A DNA stretch of 64,000 bases from Streptococcus hyointestinalis (GCF_011039275.1 NZ_JAAKGB010000001.1:1550001-1614000); one strand, 5' to 3'. Positions 6,491-14,897 are shown, numbered from the stretch's first letter. The notes: generated from the sequence alone by a model not told the origin. Program-made: numbers and translations.

Positions 6491-7594
6491 TTACAGTCTC
6501 TTGGCTATTTCAGCAATCACATTCACTGTCACGCTATTTCCTGCTTGCTTGTATAGCTGACTATTTGAGTTAACCGCTTGAGCCTTATCAAATGCCCAGT
6601 CAGGAAAACCTTGCAATCGCCAGCACTCACGAGGGGTTAATTTACGGATTTGAAACTCATCTACACTTTGGATGATTTTAGGCTCTTGTCCTCCGCCTTG
6701 CATGGTTGTTAGGGTCGGTGAAATTCCTTTAGGATGGTAAACTCTTGAGTTTTGCTCGTGGTTGCCCGGTAAGTTTCCCACTACCACAACACCGTGCCTA
6801 TCTTGCCCAGTCAATGTAAACATAGGCTCTCCATCCTCTTTAAAGCGTCTGCCATTCTGTCGTTTCGTTGCTCTATCTGGAGTTAACACTGGGATAGCTA
6901 CTTGCTTAGGCGTTTTATAGTCTGTGGCTACTAAAGCACCGATAATGCCATCAGAATCGTAAACAAACTCTCTCGTCCCTAGACTAGTTCCTTGAGGGTT
7001 TTTCGTATTCCCTACGATTTTGATTTTTGATTGATTATCAAGTTTTTCACCTTCTCCTCCGATAGGAAATACTTGCTTGGTACATTCTCCTCTAAGATGT
7101 CCGATAATGAACACTCGCTCTCTGTTTTGGGGGACGCCAAAGTCTTTGCTGTTAAGCACTTGCCATTCTGCATCGTACCCCAGCTCTGAAAGCGCTGCGA
7201 GGATTGTCTCAAAGGTATTTCCTTTGTCGTGATTGAGGAGGCCTTTGACATTTTCAAGGAAAAGATAACGAGGTTTGAGAATAGATGCGAACCGTGCGAT
7301 TTCAAAAAAGAGAGTTCCTCTTGTATCTTCAAATCCTTTGCGTTTTCCCGCAACGCTGAAAGCCTGACACGGAAATCCTCCGCAGATAACGTCAATGTGT
7401 CCAAGTTGTCGAATAGACTCGTCTGTAACTGCTGTGACATCGTGAAATTCAACCTCTCCTTTCGTATCGTGTATAGCCTTGTAGCTAGCTCTTGCAAATT
7501 TATCAATCTCCGCAAATCCAACACAGGTATGTCCGGCGGCTTCCATACCAAAACGAAAACCACCGATACCTGCAAATAAGTCTAAAAATTTCAT
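6491..7594 (-). CDS. DNA (cytosine-5-)-methyltransferase
   Basis: 367 residues, SAM-dependent C5-cytosine methylase of the Dcm type. Visible motifs: I DLFAGIGG (5-12), IV with catalytic Cys in FPCQ (Cys76), VI ENV (114-116), VIII QNRER (156-160), and the C-terminal GNSVTVNVI of motif X. The target recognition region lies between ~180 and ~315. It is full length and no restriction endonuclease is adjacent, so it is an orphan phage methylase, probably protecting phage DNA from host restriction. It is first of a set of three methylase genes in this operon and overlaps the neighbouring methyltransferase gene by one base. Confidence 0.95.
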   Translation of the reverse strand: MKFLDLFAGIGGFRFGMEAAGHTCVGFAEIDKFARASYKAIHDTKGEVEFHDVTAVTDESIRQLGHIDVICGGFPCQAFSVAGKRKGFEDTRGTLFFEIARFASILKPRYLFLENVKGLLNHDKGNTFETILAALSELGYDAEWQVLNSKDFGVPQNRERVFIIGHLRGECTKQVFPIGGEGEKLDNQSKIKIVGNTKNPQGTSLGTREFVYDSDGIIGALVATDYKTPKQVAIPVLTPDRATKRQNGRRFKEDGEPMFTLTGQDRHGVVVVGNLPGNHEQNSRVYHPKGISPTLTTMQGGGQEPKIIQSVDEFQIRKLTPRECWRLQGFPDWAFDKAQAVNSNSQLYKQAGNSVTVNVIAEIAKRL

Positions 7595-8181
7595 CAGTTA
7601 ATCCACCTTATGATTGGCTCACCTTTATAGCCTTTTTCCCAAATATACCAAGCATAGCAAACCGCACTAGAGGTATACTTATCAAATTCACCGTTTTTAG
7701 CACAATTTAGACGGCAACTGGCTACGTAGATAACTTTAGGAGGATTTTCCTTAAAGAGGTGTTTTCTAGCCTTTCCTTCCAAAAATTGAATTTTTAGAAA
7801 CATAGCCACCTTAGCGCCAGTTCCCACTATAGACAATGCGTGCTCAACGAATTTCAAAGCGTATTTGTAAGGCGGGTTGGTTATAATATCACCGGTCCAT
7901 TTCTTTATTTCAAAGAAATCTCCAACCTTTCCAAATCCTCTGTCTATCTTGTCATAACTGACAACATGGTAACCCCAAGATGATAATTCTTTCGATATGT
8001 GTCCTTGACCGCAGGCTGGCTCTAAAACATTGTGATTAAATAGCTCTTTTTCCAACAATAGTCTAGTCGCTTTTGGCTCTGTAGCGTAATAATCATTCAC
8101 TTCTCGTTCTTCTAAGCTATGACCTTGAGCGCCCAACGTCTTAAAGATTGCTGTTTTATTACCTACCCAATCTTTTTCCAT
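7594..8181 (-). CDS. Class I SAM-dependent DNA methyltransferase (NPPY)
   Basis: 195 residues. It contains a SAM-binding motif I variant (VLEPACGQGHIS, ~52-63) and a motif IV NPPY (~100-103), which place it with adenine-N6/cytosine-N4 methylases. It is short and lacks an obvious target recognition domain, as is common for phage-encoded methylases. It overlaps the Dcm-type gene by one base and the DUF1372 gene by one base. Substrate site unknown. Confidence 0.8.
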   Translation of the reverse strand: MEKDWVGNKTAIFKTLGAQGHSLEEREVNDYYATEPKATRLLLEKELFNHNVLEPACGQGHISKELSSWGYHVVSYDKIDRGFGKVGDFFEIKKWTGDIITNPPYKYALKFVEHALSIVGTGAKVAMFLKIQFLEGKARKHLFKENPPKVIYVASCRLNCAKNGEFDKYTSSAVCYAWYIWEKGYKGEPIIRWIN

Positions 8182-8480
8182 CAGCTTCCTCTCAAATACT
8201 CTGGAATCTCATCGCCAACATGAATACTATCGAACTGCTCTTTTGTGACGAGAAAACGTCCGTAAGCGCCGATAGTGATAGTATAACGCCCCTCGATGAC
8301 TTCCTTGTCTGTGACTTTGCCAACAATCGAACCACCTGCGTTATCGACTTTGTGAATGATGATTTTGGGCTGTTGTGCTTTGAGCTGATGGCGCAAACGA
8401 TCATTATCGTTAAGACAAACTATAACTATCAATAACAAAATAACTATTGACATTCCTGGGATTGTCTCGTATTTAGTCAT
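8181..8480 (-). CDS. DUF1372 family membrane-anchored phage protein
   Basis: 99 residues from ATG at 8480 (AAGGAG five bases upstream). One N-terminal membrane segment (~8-23, SIVILLLIVIVCL) is followed by a basic linker and a small beta-rich domain (SIVGKVTDKEVIEGRYTITIG). This matches DUF1372 proteins of S. thermophilus and related phages as I remember them; function unknown. The short interval upstream (8487-8547) holds only the ribosome site and a gene-end remnant, including a near-repeat of GAATTTACTTGGAAAATA. Confidence 0.7.
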   Translation of the reverse strand: MTKYETIPGMSIVILLLIVIVCLNDNDRLRHQLKAQQPKIIIHKVDNAGGSIVGKVTDKEVIEGRYTITIGAYGRFLVTKEQFDSIHVGDEIPEYLRGS

Positions 8481-8547
8481 CTTCACTCCTTTTTATTTTC
8501 TAAGTAAATTCCGTGATAGCCAAAACCTTTGTTATGTCTGGATTTAG

Positions 8548-8964
8548 CTATTTTCCAAGTAAATTCTTATCGTCCAACCACCAGAGATTATCTGTGAGCT
8601 CCTTATTCTCATAGATGTTACCGATGACTTCAGCGTCTTCAACAGTAAGCCACAGCTCTCGACCGTCTGTGCGCCTATCAATCCTCCAAGCGCCAGACCT
8701 AAACTGTCTGACACCATAGATACCACTCATAGCTGTGTTCGGCACTTCAACTTTGACAATATCGCCGTCGAAGATTTCAACACCGTTTTTGTCGTTCATA
8801 CCTGTTGACTGCATTAAGTGAATGTCTTTGAAATCTACTATACACATGACATATTCATCAACATCATACTGAATGCAACGACTTTGGAAATCAATAATCC
8901 AAACATCATCTGCATTCAACATGCTCTTCCATTCCTTATTCCACGCTCTAAATTTTGGTATCAC
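8548..8964 (-). CDS. YopX family phage protein
   Basis: 138 residues beginning MIPKFRAWNKEWKSM, with the motif STGMNDKNGVEIFDGDIV around residues 50-75 and GNIYENKELT near the end. These are diagnostic of the YopX family seen in many Firmicute phages. The family forms a small beta-rich fold of unknown function. It overlaps the upstream PGDYG-type gene by 4 bp. Confidence 0.9.
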   Translation of the reverse strand: MIPKFRAWNKEWKSMLNADDVWIIDFQSRCIQYDVDEYVMCIVDFKDIHLMQSTGMNDKNGVEIFDGDIVKVEVPNTAMSGIYGVRQFRSGAWRIDRRTDGRELWLTVEDAEVIGNIYENKELTDNLWWLDDKNLLGK

Positions 8965-9212
8965 TTCAAGTCCTCCGAAATTATCTCATATGTCTCTTCA
9001 AAAATATCTGGTTTACAAGGATAAAACTCACCTTGAACACCCTTGATAATATAATCACCCTTTTGGGCTACCATATCCCCCTCAAGTGTTGGTATTACGA
9101 TACTTAAATCAGAGCATAAAGTATTTTTTCCAATAAATTCTCTAATTTCTTCATAATTTGAGCCTGTAAATCTAATAGCCTCAATCTCAACAGGTTTCTT
9201 TTTATATTTCAT
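8961..9212 (-). CDS. PGDYG-type phage protein, copy 2
   Basis: 83 residues with strong ribosome site (GAGGAGGTAAGCG). It is a paralog of 4870-5136: start MKYKKKPVEIEAIRFTG, core GDYIIKGVQGEF, ending CKPDIFEETYE. Identity between the copies is concentrated in these three blocks while the middle (~25-45) diverges, suggesting the variable part carries the specific function. The start overlaps the end of the gene upstream by 11 bp. Confidence 0.75.
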   Translation of the reverse strand: MKYKKKPVEIEAIRFTGSNYEEIREFIGKNTLCSDLSIVIPTLEGDMVAQKGDYIIKGVQGEFYPCKPDIFEETYEIISEDLK

Positions 9213-9495
9213 CGCTTACCTCCTCAATCAAGTAAAAAGCATTGTGTGCGCCATAATCAACCTTAGTCATTCCATCACTTTCCCAGACCCTACGATAAAA
9301 CCTATTAGGAATACTCGATTTAGTCTTTATCAAATATTCCATATATTCCAAAGCCTCATCCTCAGTCTCAAAAGTTCCTTGCAACTCTGGAGCTTTTTGG
9401 TTGATTTGAAAATATAAGTTATACATGCTGTACCCCCAACCTATAACAACCAATCCAAAGAGGCAAGAATAAGACCTTTTATCAAAAGTCGACAT
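9202..9495 (-). CDS. Hypothetical phage protein
   Basis: 97 residues from ATG at 9495 (GGAGG ten bases upstream; a TTG six bases earlier is less likely). The N-terminus has a short hydrophobic stretch (CLFGLVVIGWGYSMY), then a soluble acidic domain with EDEALEYMEYLI and NRFYRRVW. A downstream start at MYNLYFQ (preceded by GGGGGT) would remove the hydrophobic part and give a soluble protein. I do not recognise a family. Confidence 0.6.
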   Translation of the reverse strand: MSTFDKRSYSCLFGLVVIGWGYSMYNLYFQINQKAPELQGTFETEDEALEYMEYLIKTKSSIPNRFYRRVWESDGMTKVDYGAHNAFYLIEEVSDEI

Positions 9496-9543
9496 CTTCA
9501 ATCATCCTCCAAAAAATCATCAATCGTCATCTGCACCCCTCGC

Positions 9544-10314
9544 TCAAAATAAACTCGGTTGAAACGTGGAAAGCATCTGCTCTTTAGCCTTGCGATAAAA
9601 GTCCTTCTTAATCTCAAAGCCGTAAGCATTGCGATTTATCTCAATCGCAGCCCGCAAAGTCGAACCGCTACCAGCCACTGGATCAATCACAACATCACCC
9701 TCATCCGTGAAAATTTCAATCAGCCGTTTTAAAACAGGTATCGGTTTTTGTGTGGGGTGGATAGTTGGGTAAGAGCTATCTTTTTCCCAAGGGGCATGAT
9801 TAAGTATCATCGCCCCACCGTTGTTGAATTTAGGCAACTTGTCACGATATAAGACCGTCGCCTCCTCAACCGCTCCCACAATTTTCATGTTAGCTTTTAA
9901 GACTTGTGGACTTGATTTCTTTGTGAAATACAGCGGATAAGCGTTGTTAAAGCCGTGTCTTTTTCCACACTCAATTACCATGTCACGCTGTTGCCACGCG
10001 TGAAAGACTATCATCGCTGGCGCTTGCCCTTTGGCTTTAGGTTCTTTCTTGAGCAGGCGACTACAGAAATCAAAGAAATTATTGATTTTAAAGTCATTGT
10101 CTGTATCAAAGAACGACTTACCAGCAAGCTTGCTCTCACCGTTCTTATTGTCGCCGTCTTTGTACCAGCGAGGGTCACTAGCATAGGCATTGTTACCGAG
10201 ATTATAAGGGATGTCAGCAATAATCAGCTGTGCCCTAGGGATGTTATACCGTTTGGCATTTTCAAAGTGGTCATTATACAACTCACACTTAAACGTTTTC
10301 TGTCTCTCATCCAT
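9544..10314 (-). CDS. DNA adenine-N6/cytosine-N4 methyltransferase, beta-type order
   Basis: 256 residues from ATG at 10314, just after the stop of the upstream gene. The catalytic motif appears first as DIPYNLG (~30-36, a DPPY variant). The SAM-binding motif comes late (DPVAGSGSTLRAA, ~215-227) and is preceded by HPTQKP. This order (IV before I) is that of beta-class N-methylases. No cognate nuclease is nearby. Together with the two other methylases it suggests broad anti-restriction modification. The Ile in place of the first Pro of DPPY is unusual but seen in phage enzymes. Confidence 0.85.
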   Translation of the reverse strand: MDERQKTFKCELYNDHFENAKRYNIPRAQLIIADIPYNLGNNAYASDPRWYKDGDNKNGESKLAGKSFFDTDNDFKINNFFDFCSRLLKKEPKAKGQAPAMIVFHAWQQRDMVIECGKRHGFNNAYPLYFTKKSSPQVLKANMKIVGAVEEATVLYRDKLPKFNNGGAMILNHAPWEKDSSYPTIHPTQKPIPVLKRLIEIFTDEGDVVIDPVAGSGSTLRAAIEINRNAYGFEIKKDFYRKAKEQMLSTFQPSLF

Positions 10315-10315
10315 G

Positions 10316-10720
10316 TTATTTTTTACCTTTCTCTCGTTCCTCTTTCTCAACAGCATCCGCAAGCCACTTCAAGCACCTTTCAGCTTTCCGCAAATCCTGC
10401 GAGCCGTTCTTTTTTTGAAAGCGCAAGATATACTTCACAACGTCCTTAAAATCAGCCGCAGCCATACCTTGCAAGTCGCCGATGAAATTTTCAACCACCG
10501 AACGAACTTCCAACCCATACTCTCCTTGGTAGTGGCTCGGCTTATGTACTGGGTCGAAGTCGCTTTCTCCGTCTTGTTTGAGGTAAGAACCCTCCTCTGT
10601 TGGTTTTAAGTTGATATACAATGTCCCACCAACTTTCAAGTGACACTCAGGGCAATCTGAAAACGCAGAAGAAAACTCATTGCCACAAACAAGGCAAGTA
10701 CGCCATAATCCATTATCCAT
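10316..10720 (-). CDS. DUF3310 protein with N-terminal zinc ribbon
   Basis: 134 residues. Residues 10-27 form a zinc-ribbon-like CxxC...CxxC (CLVCGNEF, CPEC). The second half matches DUF3310: KPSHYQGEYGLEVRSVVENF and the helical stretch FKDVVKYILRFQKKNGSQDLRKAERCLKWL. DUF3310 proteins are common in phage early regions and have been proposed to act in nucleotide metabolism; activity here is not proven by the sequence. Confidence 0.85.
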   Translation of the reverse strand: MDNGLWRTCLVCGNEFSSAFSDCPECHLKVGGTLYINLKPTEEGSYLKQDGESDFDPVHKPSHYQGEYGLEVRSVVENFIGDLQGMAAADFKDVVKYILRFQKKNGSQDLRKAERCLKWLADAVEKEEREKGKK

Positions 10721-10721
10721 A

Positions 10722-11144
10722 TCACAATAACCCCATATCTACTAATTGTGCCCGCTCAAGGTAAGTTGCCCTGATATACTCTTTTTCCTTTGGAGAACTC
10801 TGTCTATCGGACTCAACTTTCCTGTAGCCTTTCTTGAGAAATTCTCGTTTAATTTTCCCATCACGTAAACCTTTATTGAAGCTGTGTTCCTGCAAATTGT
10901 AGTGAGCCTGCGCTTCGTTATTCGTCCCTTCAAAGACATCATCTTGATATTCAAAACGATAGACATTAACTTGTCGCTTTTCGTGCGTATTGGGGGTTTT
11001 ATCAACTACTTCACGCAGCAACCTCTTATCATTTCGCATTTTATCTAGCTTGCCAAGACCGCATTTAAAATGCTCACAAGCTTGTCTGCGTGTCCCCTCG
11101 AACACTTCGCCTGTCTCAACTATCGTGTAACGGTAAATGTTCAT
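10722..11144 (-). CDS. Hypothetical phage protein with two FEGT repeats
   Basis: 140 residues. Two related segments, YRYTIVETGEVFEGTRRQACEHF (near residue 4) and VYRFEYQDDVFEGTNNEAQAHY (near residue 60), each resemble a short beta-hairpin plus helix of the type found in small DNA-binding modules of homing nucleases. The C-terminus is basic. The start forms an ATGA overlap with the small gene upstream. Function unknown; a DNA-binding role is inference. Confidence 0.65.
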   Translation of the reverse strand: MNIYRYTIVETGEVFEGTRRQACEHFKCGLGKLDKMRNDKRLLREVVDKTPNTHEKRQVNVYRFEYQDDVFEGTNNEAQAHYNLQEHSFNKGLRDGKIKREFLKKGYRKVESDRQSSPKEKEYIRATYLERAQLVDMGLL

Positions 11145-11299
11145 GTTCCTACCTCTTCAATTTCTATGCTATAACCACGCTCGGGTGGATAAGTTAACTC
11201 CAGTCTGTGCCTTGTCACTCTTGCCATAAAATGCGAGTCGTGACGTTCACGGAAACTAACCTCCCCCTCGGCGTTATAAACAATTACTTCATAATTCAT
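11141..11299 (-). CDS. Small hypothetical phage protein (52 aa)
   Basis: A 52-residue ORF starting MNYEVIVYNAEGEVSF, with ATG at 11299 inside the end of the RusA gene and a stop that overlaps the next ATG as ATGA. Its tight coupling on both sides and regular codon use support it as a real gene, though it is too short for many callers. It contains a central basic stretch (RVTRHRLEL) and an acidic end. No family recognised. Confidence 0.65.
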   Translation of the reverse strand: MNYEVIVYNAEGEVSFRERHDSHFMARVTRHRLELTYPPERGYSIEIEEVGT

Positions 11300-11747
11300 T
11301 TAATTCCTCTATTTTGAGTTCAATTCGTGGATTTGGACTGTAGAGCTTACGTGCTGTCACTTCGCTTACAATCCCATCGTCTGTCCAGACCACTCCGCTT
11401 TTAGTCATGCTGTCAAACACCGATTTCATCAAGTTGTCAATGTCGATTTTTTTATCGTGCCAGATACGCTCTTCCGTGAAACGATAGTATTTTTCCCATG
11501 TTTTTTGGAGAGCCTTTGGACCCGGTTTTTTGCTGACAACATTCGGCGCTTTCATGTAGAAAGTCACTTCTACTCGAGTCGGTTTGTCGAAAAACTCTCC
11601 CTTGTAGTTTTCTTTAAACCACTCCGTCACAGCATTACGCCAATCTTTCATCGCTTTTATTTCATAAGCCGATGCAAAACGACCACCTCTGCAAGTACAT
11701 CTCACACGGTCTTGCGGTTTCGGTTCAAACGGTACAATGATTATCAA
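11289..11747 (-). CDS. RusA-family Holliday junction endonuclease
   Basis: 152 residues, the usual length for RusA. The motif DIDNLMKSVFDSM around residues 100-112 contains the conserved metal-binding aspartates, followed by DDGIVSEV. RusA dimers resolve Holliday junctions; in phages they process branched replication and recombination intermediates alongside RecT/exonuclease and SSB, encoded nearby. The start appears to be TTG at 11747 with AGGTG upstream. It overlaps the 52-residue gene. Confidence 0.9.
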   Translation of the reverse strand: MIIIVPFEPKPQDRVRCTCRGGRFASAYEIKAMKDWRNAVTEWFKENYKGEFFDKPTRVEVTFYMKAPNVVSKKPGPKALQKTWEKYYRFTEERIWHDKKIDIDNLMKSVFDSMTKSGVVWTDDGIVSEVTARKLYSPNPRIELKIEELNEL

Positions 11748-11752
11748 ATTGA

Positions 11753-11838
11753 TTACACCTCATAAATTTGTTTCCAAGCATGTAATTTATCAGCAAAAGC
11801 ATCGGCTTCTGTTTTGGTATTTCAACTACCCAAGTCAT
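11753..11838 (-). pseudogene. Small phage ORF apparently broken by a 1-base frameshift
   Basis: From ATG at 11838 the frame reads MTWVVEI. A shift of one base then gives TKTEADAFADKLHAWKQIYEV followed by TAA at 11753, a coherent amphipathic helix. Without the shift the frame runs into the RusA region with an unlikely composition. This is either a genuine frameshift mutation, a sequencing error in the run AATACCAAAACAG, or two unrelated frames. Confidence 0.35.
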
Positions 11839-11860
11839 GTTTACCTACTTTCTCATAAAA

Positions 11861-12286
11861 TTAGAATGGCAGATCATCATCAGAGATGTCCATAGGTTGG
11901 TTATTCCCAAAAGCCGACTGTCCACCATTCTGATAACCACCTTGACTTTGTCCACCCTGCTGATTGTTGCGACTTTCCAACACTTGGAAATTATTCGCAA
12001 TAACCTCTGTGACATAGACTCGCTGGCCTTGCTGATTTTCGTAGTTACGTGTCTGAATGCGACCAGTAACGCCAATCAGCATGCCTTTTTTAGCCCAGTT
12101 TGCTAGATTTTCAGCTGGCTGATTCCAGAGAATGCAATTGATAAAATCCGCCTCACGCTCACCATTTTGATTTTTAAAGTTACGATTGACCGCTAAAGTG
12201 AATGTCGCTACAGCCTTATTTTGTGGCGTATAGCGAAGCTCTGCGTCACGGGTCATACGACCAACCAGAACTGCATTGTTAATCAT
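11861..12286 (-). CDS. ssb: Phage single-stranded DNA-binding protein
   Basis: 141 residues. An OB-fold occupies ~1-105 ([53 protein letters not shown]), followed by a Gln/Gly/Asn-rich linker and the acidic tip DDDLPF that recruits host replication and repair proteins. It coats ssDNA during phage replication and RecT-mediated recombination. The start overlaps the stop of the preceding small gene. Confidence 0.97.
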   Translation of the reverse strand: MINNAVLVGRMTRDAELRYTPQNKAVATFTLAVNRNFKNQNGEREADFINCILWNQPAENLANWAKKGMLIGVTGRIQTRNYENQQGQRVYVTEVIANNFQVLESRNNQQGGQSQGGYQNGGQSAFGNNQPMDISDDDLPF

Positions 12287-12470
12287 CCGCTACCTCCTTC
12301 TCAATCGTGACATTAAAATCTATGTCATTTAGTTTTATGGGTAGAATTATCCCACCTTTATTGCTGTCACTATGTAATTCAAGCAAAGCCATCATGACCT
12401 GTTTTCCAATCTGTAATTGTGTTTCCATCAATGCCTGCTCATTACTGATTTCAATTTCATTAGTCGCCAT
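12279..12470 (-). CDS. Hypothetical phage protein
   Basis: 63 residues from ATG at 12470, chosen because AGGAGGGGAAG lies just upstream; a longer frame to 12557 overlaps the exonuclease gene without a ribosome site. It is acidic, with an N-terminal helix ([23 protein letters not shown]) and a short beta segment. It lies between the exonuclease and ssb genes and overlaps the latter. Perhaps a recombination accessory factor; function unknown. Confidence 0.65.
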   Translation of the reverse strand: MATNEIEISNEQALMETQLQIGKQVMMALLELHSDSNKGGIILPIKLNDIDFNVTIEKEVADD

Positions 12471-12496
12471 CTTCCCCTCCTGGATTTTTCCACCTC

Positions 12497-13297
12497 TCAA
12501 TAGATCATCACTCGTTGCGTGAGTTTGTTTGCTCGACAATAATCGCAATGCTGACATGGTATAGCTTTCTCTTGACCATGCTTTACTGCATCAAGTCTGA
12601 CAATGTAGTTTTCCAATTCTTCTATTTCAGCAACCATAGCATTGATATTTTGCACTCTAATAGCAAGCGTATCAGACGGTGTTTCTTTGGTTACTGCGTA
12701 GATAATCGGCTCAAACGGTCTGCCATAGGTATCCTCAAGCATTTTGACATAAGCAGCCATTTGCAAAATATAGCCATAATGCTCAAACCAATAGACGCGC
12801 TCTTTGCCATTCCAGACTGTATCATCTACTGGTCCTTTAGTTGTTTTGATGTCGACGAAATAGCCACGCTCAACGTTCAAACAATCAATTTTCCCTTTAA
12901 ACTCAATGCCACCAAGAAAACCAGTAACTGCCACCTCTTTTTCACCTTGATAAAGAGCCATGAAATTATCATCTTTTTTCAGTGCTTCAATCATCTGCTC
13001 TGCAACTAAAAACTGACTTTTCAATTTACCCTTAGTTGCCCCTCGAGATGATATTAACTCGCTTTTGTTGGTGTCTATAAATTTGGTATGAGCCTCTTTA
13101 CTTTCAAAGTAAGAGTGGACATAGTTGCCAATGATGAGCGCAGTGTTATCTCTGGTATCTGTCCAATCCCCTCGTAATTCGGCAAGCGCCCTCGCCTCGC
13201 ATTCTCTAAAACGCTTGTACTGACTAATAGACCAGTATCGTTGATTTGACTCACGGCTGTAGTAATCCTTTCCTAGTAAGTCTAGTTTTTGTGTCAT
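12497..13297 (-). CDS. PDDEXK-type exonuclease (DUF3799/RecE-like)
   Basis: 266 residues. A PD-(D/E)XK nuclease core is visible as FKGKIDCLN followed by FVDIKTTKG (~133-155), and a C-terminal CxxCxxC cluster (CQHCDYC) probably binds an iron-sulfur cluster as in AddB/Cas4-like nucleases. It overlaps the recT stop by 4 bp. The pair would act as a phage two-component recombinase: the exonuclease makes 3' ssDNA, RecT anneals it. SSB follows in the same operon. Confidence 0.88.
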   Translation of the reverse strand: MTQKLDLLGKDYYSRESNQRYWSISQYKRFRECEARALAELRGDWTDTRDNTALIIGNYVHSYFESKEAHTKFIDTNKSELISSRGATKGKLKSQFLVAEQMIEALKKDDNFMALYQGEKEVAVTGFLGGIEFKGKIDCLNVERGYFVDIKTTKGPVDDTVWNGKERVYWFEHYGYILQMAAYVKMLEDTYGRPFEPIIYAVTKETPSDTLAIRVQNINAMVAEIEELENYIVRLDAVKHGQEKAIPCQHCDYCRANKLTQRVMIY

Positions 13298-14298
13298 GGC
13301 ATCATATCTCCGAGATTATCGAATAAGTTACCATCACTTGCTTTAGGATAGTTTCCCTCGTCTTCGTGACTAGGTATTTCATCAGCTGGATAAGAAGTAT
13401 CTTGCGGCGGATTTTCCTGCTCTTGTTCTGGTTTTTCTGCTGCGCTATCATCAGCGGTATTTTCTGGTAAAGCTGCTTTAGCGTCTTGACCGCCAATCAA
13501 ATCTGACAAGTCATTTTGTTCTTGTGTTACATCTTTGATTTCAGGACTACCCACGGTTGAATCTTCATTATCTTCTCTAATAGCTTTTTCCATTTCGATA
13601 GACATCGGAGTGTACTTGCTAATGATTTCTTTTAATAAGGTTTTAGTTGCCATTGCATCAAATTCTGTATCCCAAGGTGTGCCAGGTTTGAATTTCCCGG
13701 TTTTTTTATCAAAAGTTTTAGAGTACTTTTTAGCGTGTTCAATAACTTTGTTTTTTGTCCAGAAGATTGTTTTGTTAAAACCGTTTACTAATTCAACATA
13801 AGCGAAATATCCTTTAATTTCTCCACTGTCAATATAATCACCGCTTAATTCAAGTCTTCCGCTTACTTTGTCGAATCTAATAAATTCTTCTTCATAAACA
13901 ATATCTGCATTGATACCCTTAATCTTACCGCTACGTTGTGCTAATTGAATCAATCCTCTATATCCGATTTGAAATTGCGCTTCGTTAACTTTACGCCAGC
14001 TATTACCATCTTTGTAACTTCTGTTATACGGGACAATATAGGCAAGGCCGAGATTTGGGTCGACTGGTAAATCCAAAGTCGCAGCAGTCATCGCAGCAGT
14101 CATAATACTTGAGTTAGTTGCCTTTGCTAGCATATGATTATTTTTTACCACTGACAACAACGTAGCAATAAACTGGTCTTCTTTACCTTTCAAAACTGAT
14201 TCAAATCTTTGCTTTACAACCGGAGTGTCAAAAGCGGCGTTCAGCGACATATTGTCTATATTCGTCTGATTATTATATTGTTGTAGTTGATTTGCCAT
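13294..14298 (-). CDS. recT: RecT single-strand annealing protein
   Basis: 334 residues. The region ~40-215 matches RecT: NHMLAKATNSSIMTAAMTAATLDLPVDPNLGLAYIVPYN and FQIGYRGLIQLAQRSG. The C-terminal ~90 residues are acidic and Pro/Glu-rich, probably a flexible protein-interaction tail. It anneals complementary strands in phage recombination and replication with the adjacent exonuclease. Ribosome site GAGG precedes the ATG. The 183 bases upstream hold a hairpin and possible promoter but no gene. Confidence 0.97.
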   Translation of the reverse strand: MANQLQQYNNQTNIDNMSLNAAFDTPVVKQRFESVLKGKEDQFIATLLSVVKNNHMLAKATNSSIMTAAMTAATLDLPVDPNLGLAYIVPYNRSYKDGNSWRKVNEAQFQIGYRGLIQLAQRSGKIKGINADIVYEEEFIRFDKVSGRLELSGDYIDSGEIKGYFAYVELVNGFNKTIFWTKNKVIEHAKKYSKTFDKKTGKFKPGTPWDTEFDAMATKTLLKEIISKYTPMSIEMEKAIREDNEDSTVGSPEIKDVTQEQNDLSDLIGGQDAKAALPENTADDSAAEKPEQEQENPPQDTSYPADEIPSHEDEGNYPKASDGNLFDNLGDMMP

Positions 14299-14481
14299 TA
14301 GTTAATACCTCACTTTTTAATATATTTTTTCAATAACCGATGTGATAGTTCGATTATTCCTTTTTTATCGATTTCCCCCTCTAAAACGTCCGTAGAGACA
14401 TTTTAGAGTAAATCAATACAATTATACCCAAGGACACCTAAACGACACGAGAGACCCCTTAAAATCGATTCTAGGGCTATT
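14299..14481. other. Gene-free stretch upstream of recT
   Basis: No convincing ORF. On the minus strand there is a TATAAT box in GGGTATAAT (near 14424), then an 8-bp hairpin CTCTAAAA/TTTTAGAG (14379-14386 with 14401-14408), and the recT ribosome site. This could be an internal promoter with a short structured leader for recT-exo-ssb. Confidence 0.35.
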
Positions 14482-14616
14482 CTAGTCATAAGCACTCCCC
14501 TGCCAAATTGGTTGGTCGATTTCTGCGTCGCACTCTGGGCACTCATGCGTCGGATAAGCTGAGATTTCTGTCCAGTGGTATCCACAGTTCTTGCAGACAT
14601 ATTCATACGACCACAT
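14482..14616 (-). CDS. Small zinc-ribbon phage protein (44 aa)
   Basis: A 44-residue ORF, MWSYEYVCKNCGYHW..., with two CxxC pairs (CKNC, CPEC) separated by ~16 residues: a classic zinc ribbon. The ATG overlaps the stop of the upstream gene by one base (TGATG), supporting real coupled expression. Similar tiny zinc ribbons occur in phage early regions. Role unknown; nucleic acid or protein binding is likely. Confidence 0.7.
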   Translation of the reverse strand: MWSYEYVCKNCGYHWTEISAYPTHECPECDAEIDQPIWQGSAYD

Positions 14617-14897
14617 CACAGTACTCCTGCTTTTATCAGCATAGCACGGTGATAATTACCCAACTCTTCCAAGGTTTTATCAACGCTGTAGGTTGGTAAA
14701 GCGTCCAGTACATCTTTGAATACTGCTAATACCTTTTGATACTGTTCCTCCTCCAAACCCATGTTGAACACATCCTTATGCAGTTCATCATTTTCATCTT
14801 GCAGACTTTGGATACGCTCTGCCTTGTCAGCGTCACGTTTCTTGTAAAATTCGTTTAGCTCCTTAATTTGAGCACGCTCCGTCAAGTAGCCCATCAT
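14616..14897 (-). CDS. Hypothetical coiled-coil phage protein
   Basis: 93 residues, largely helical: heptad-like ERAQIKELNEFYKKRDADKAERIQSLQDENDELHK, then a second helical part ending near LGNYHRAMLIKAG. No enzymatic motif. The first of two adjacent ATGs (14897) is seven bases from GAGGAGG and overlaps the previous stop as ATGA. Function unknown. Confidence 0.65.
   Translation of the reverse strand: MMGYLTERAQIKELNEFYKKRDADKAERIQSLQDENDELHKDVFNMGLEEEQYQKVLAVFKDVLDALPTYSVDKTLEELGNYHRAMLIKAGVL

Noticed and set aside
8487..8547. Possible small gene ending FGYHGIYLENKKE between YopX and DUF1372 genes
   Set aside because: No ATG, GTG or TTG start in frame; probably the remnant of a gene end created by a short repeat.
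9491..9528. 10-codon ORF (MTIDDFLEDD) between the beta-type methylase and the 97-residue gene
   Set aside because: Has a possible ribosome site but is too short to separate from chance; could be a coupling leader.
14379..14408. GTTTTAGAG-like sequence (minus strand) in a hairpin upstream of recT, at first taken as a phage-borne CRISPR repeat fragment
   Set aside because: Only nine bases match the repeat start and they form part of a simple 8-bp stem; no further repeat similarity or spacer structure follows.
14403..14606. 67-residue minus-strand ORF over the zinc-ribbon gene
   Set aside because: Ser/Thr/Arg-rich composition typical of an out-of-frame shadow; the overlapping 44-residue zinc-ribbon frame has coupled start and clear CxxC pairs.
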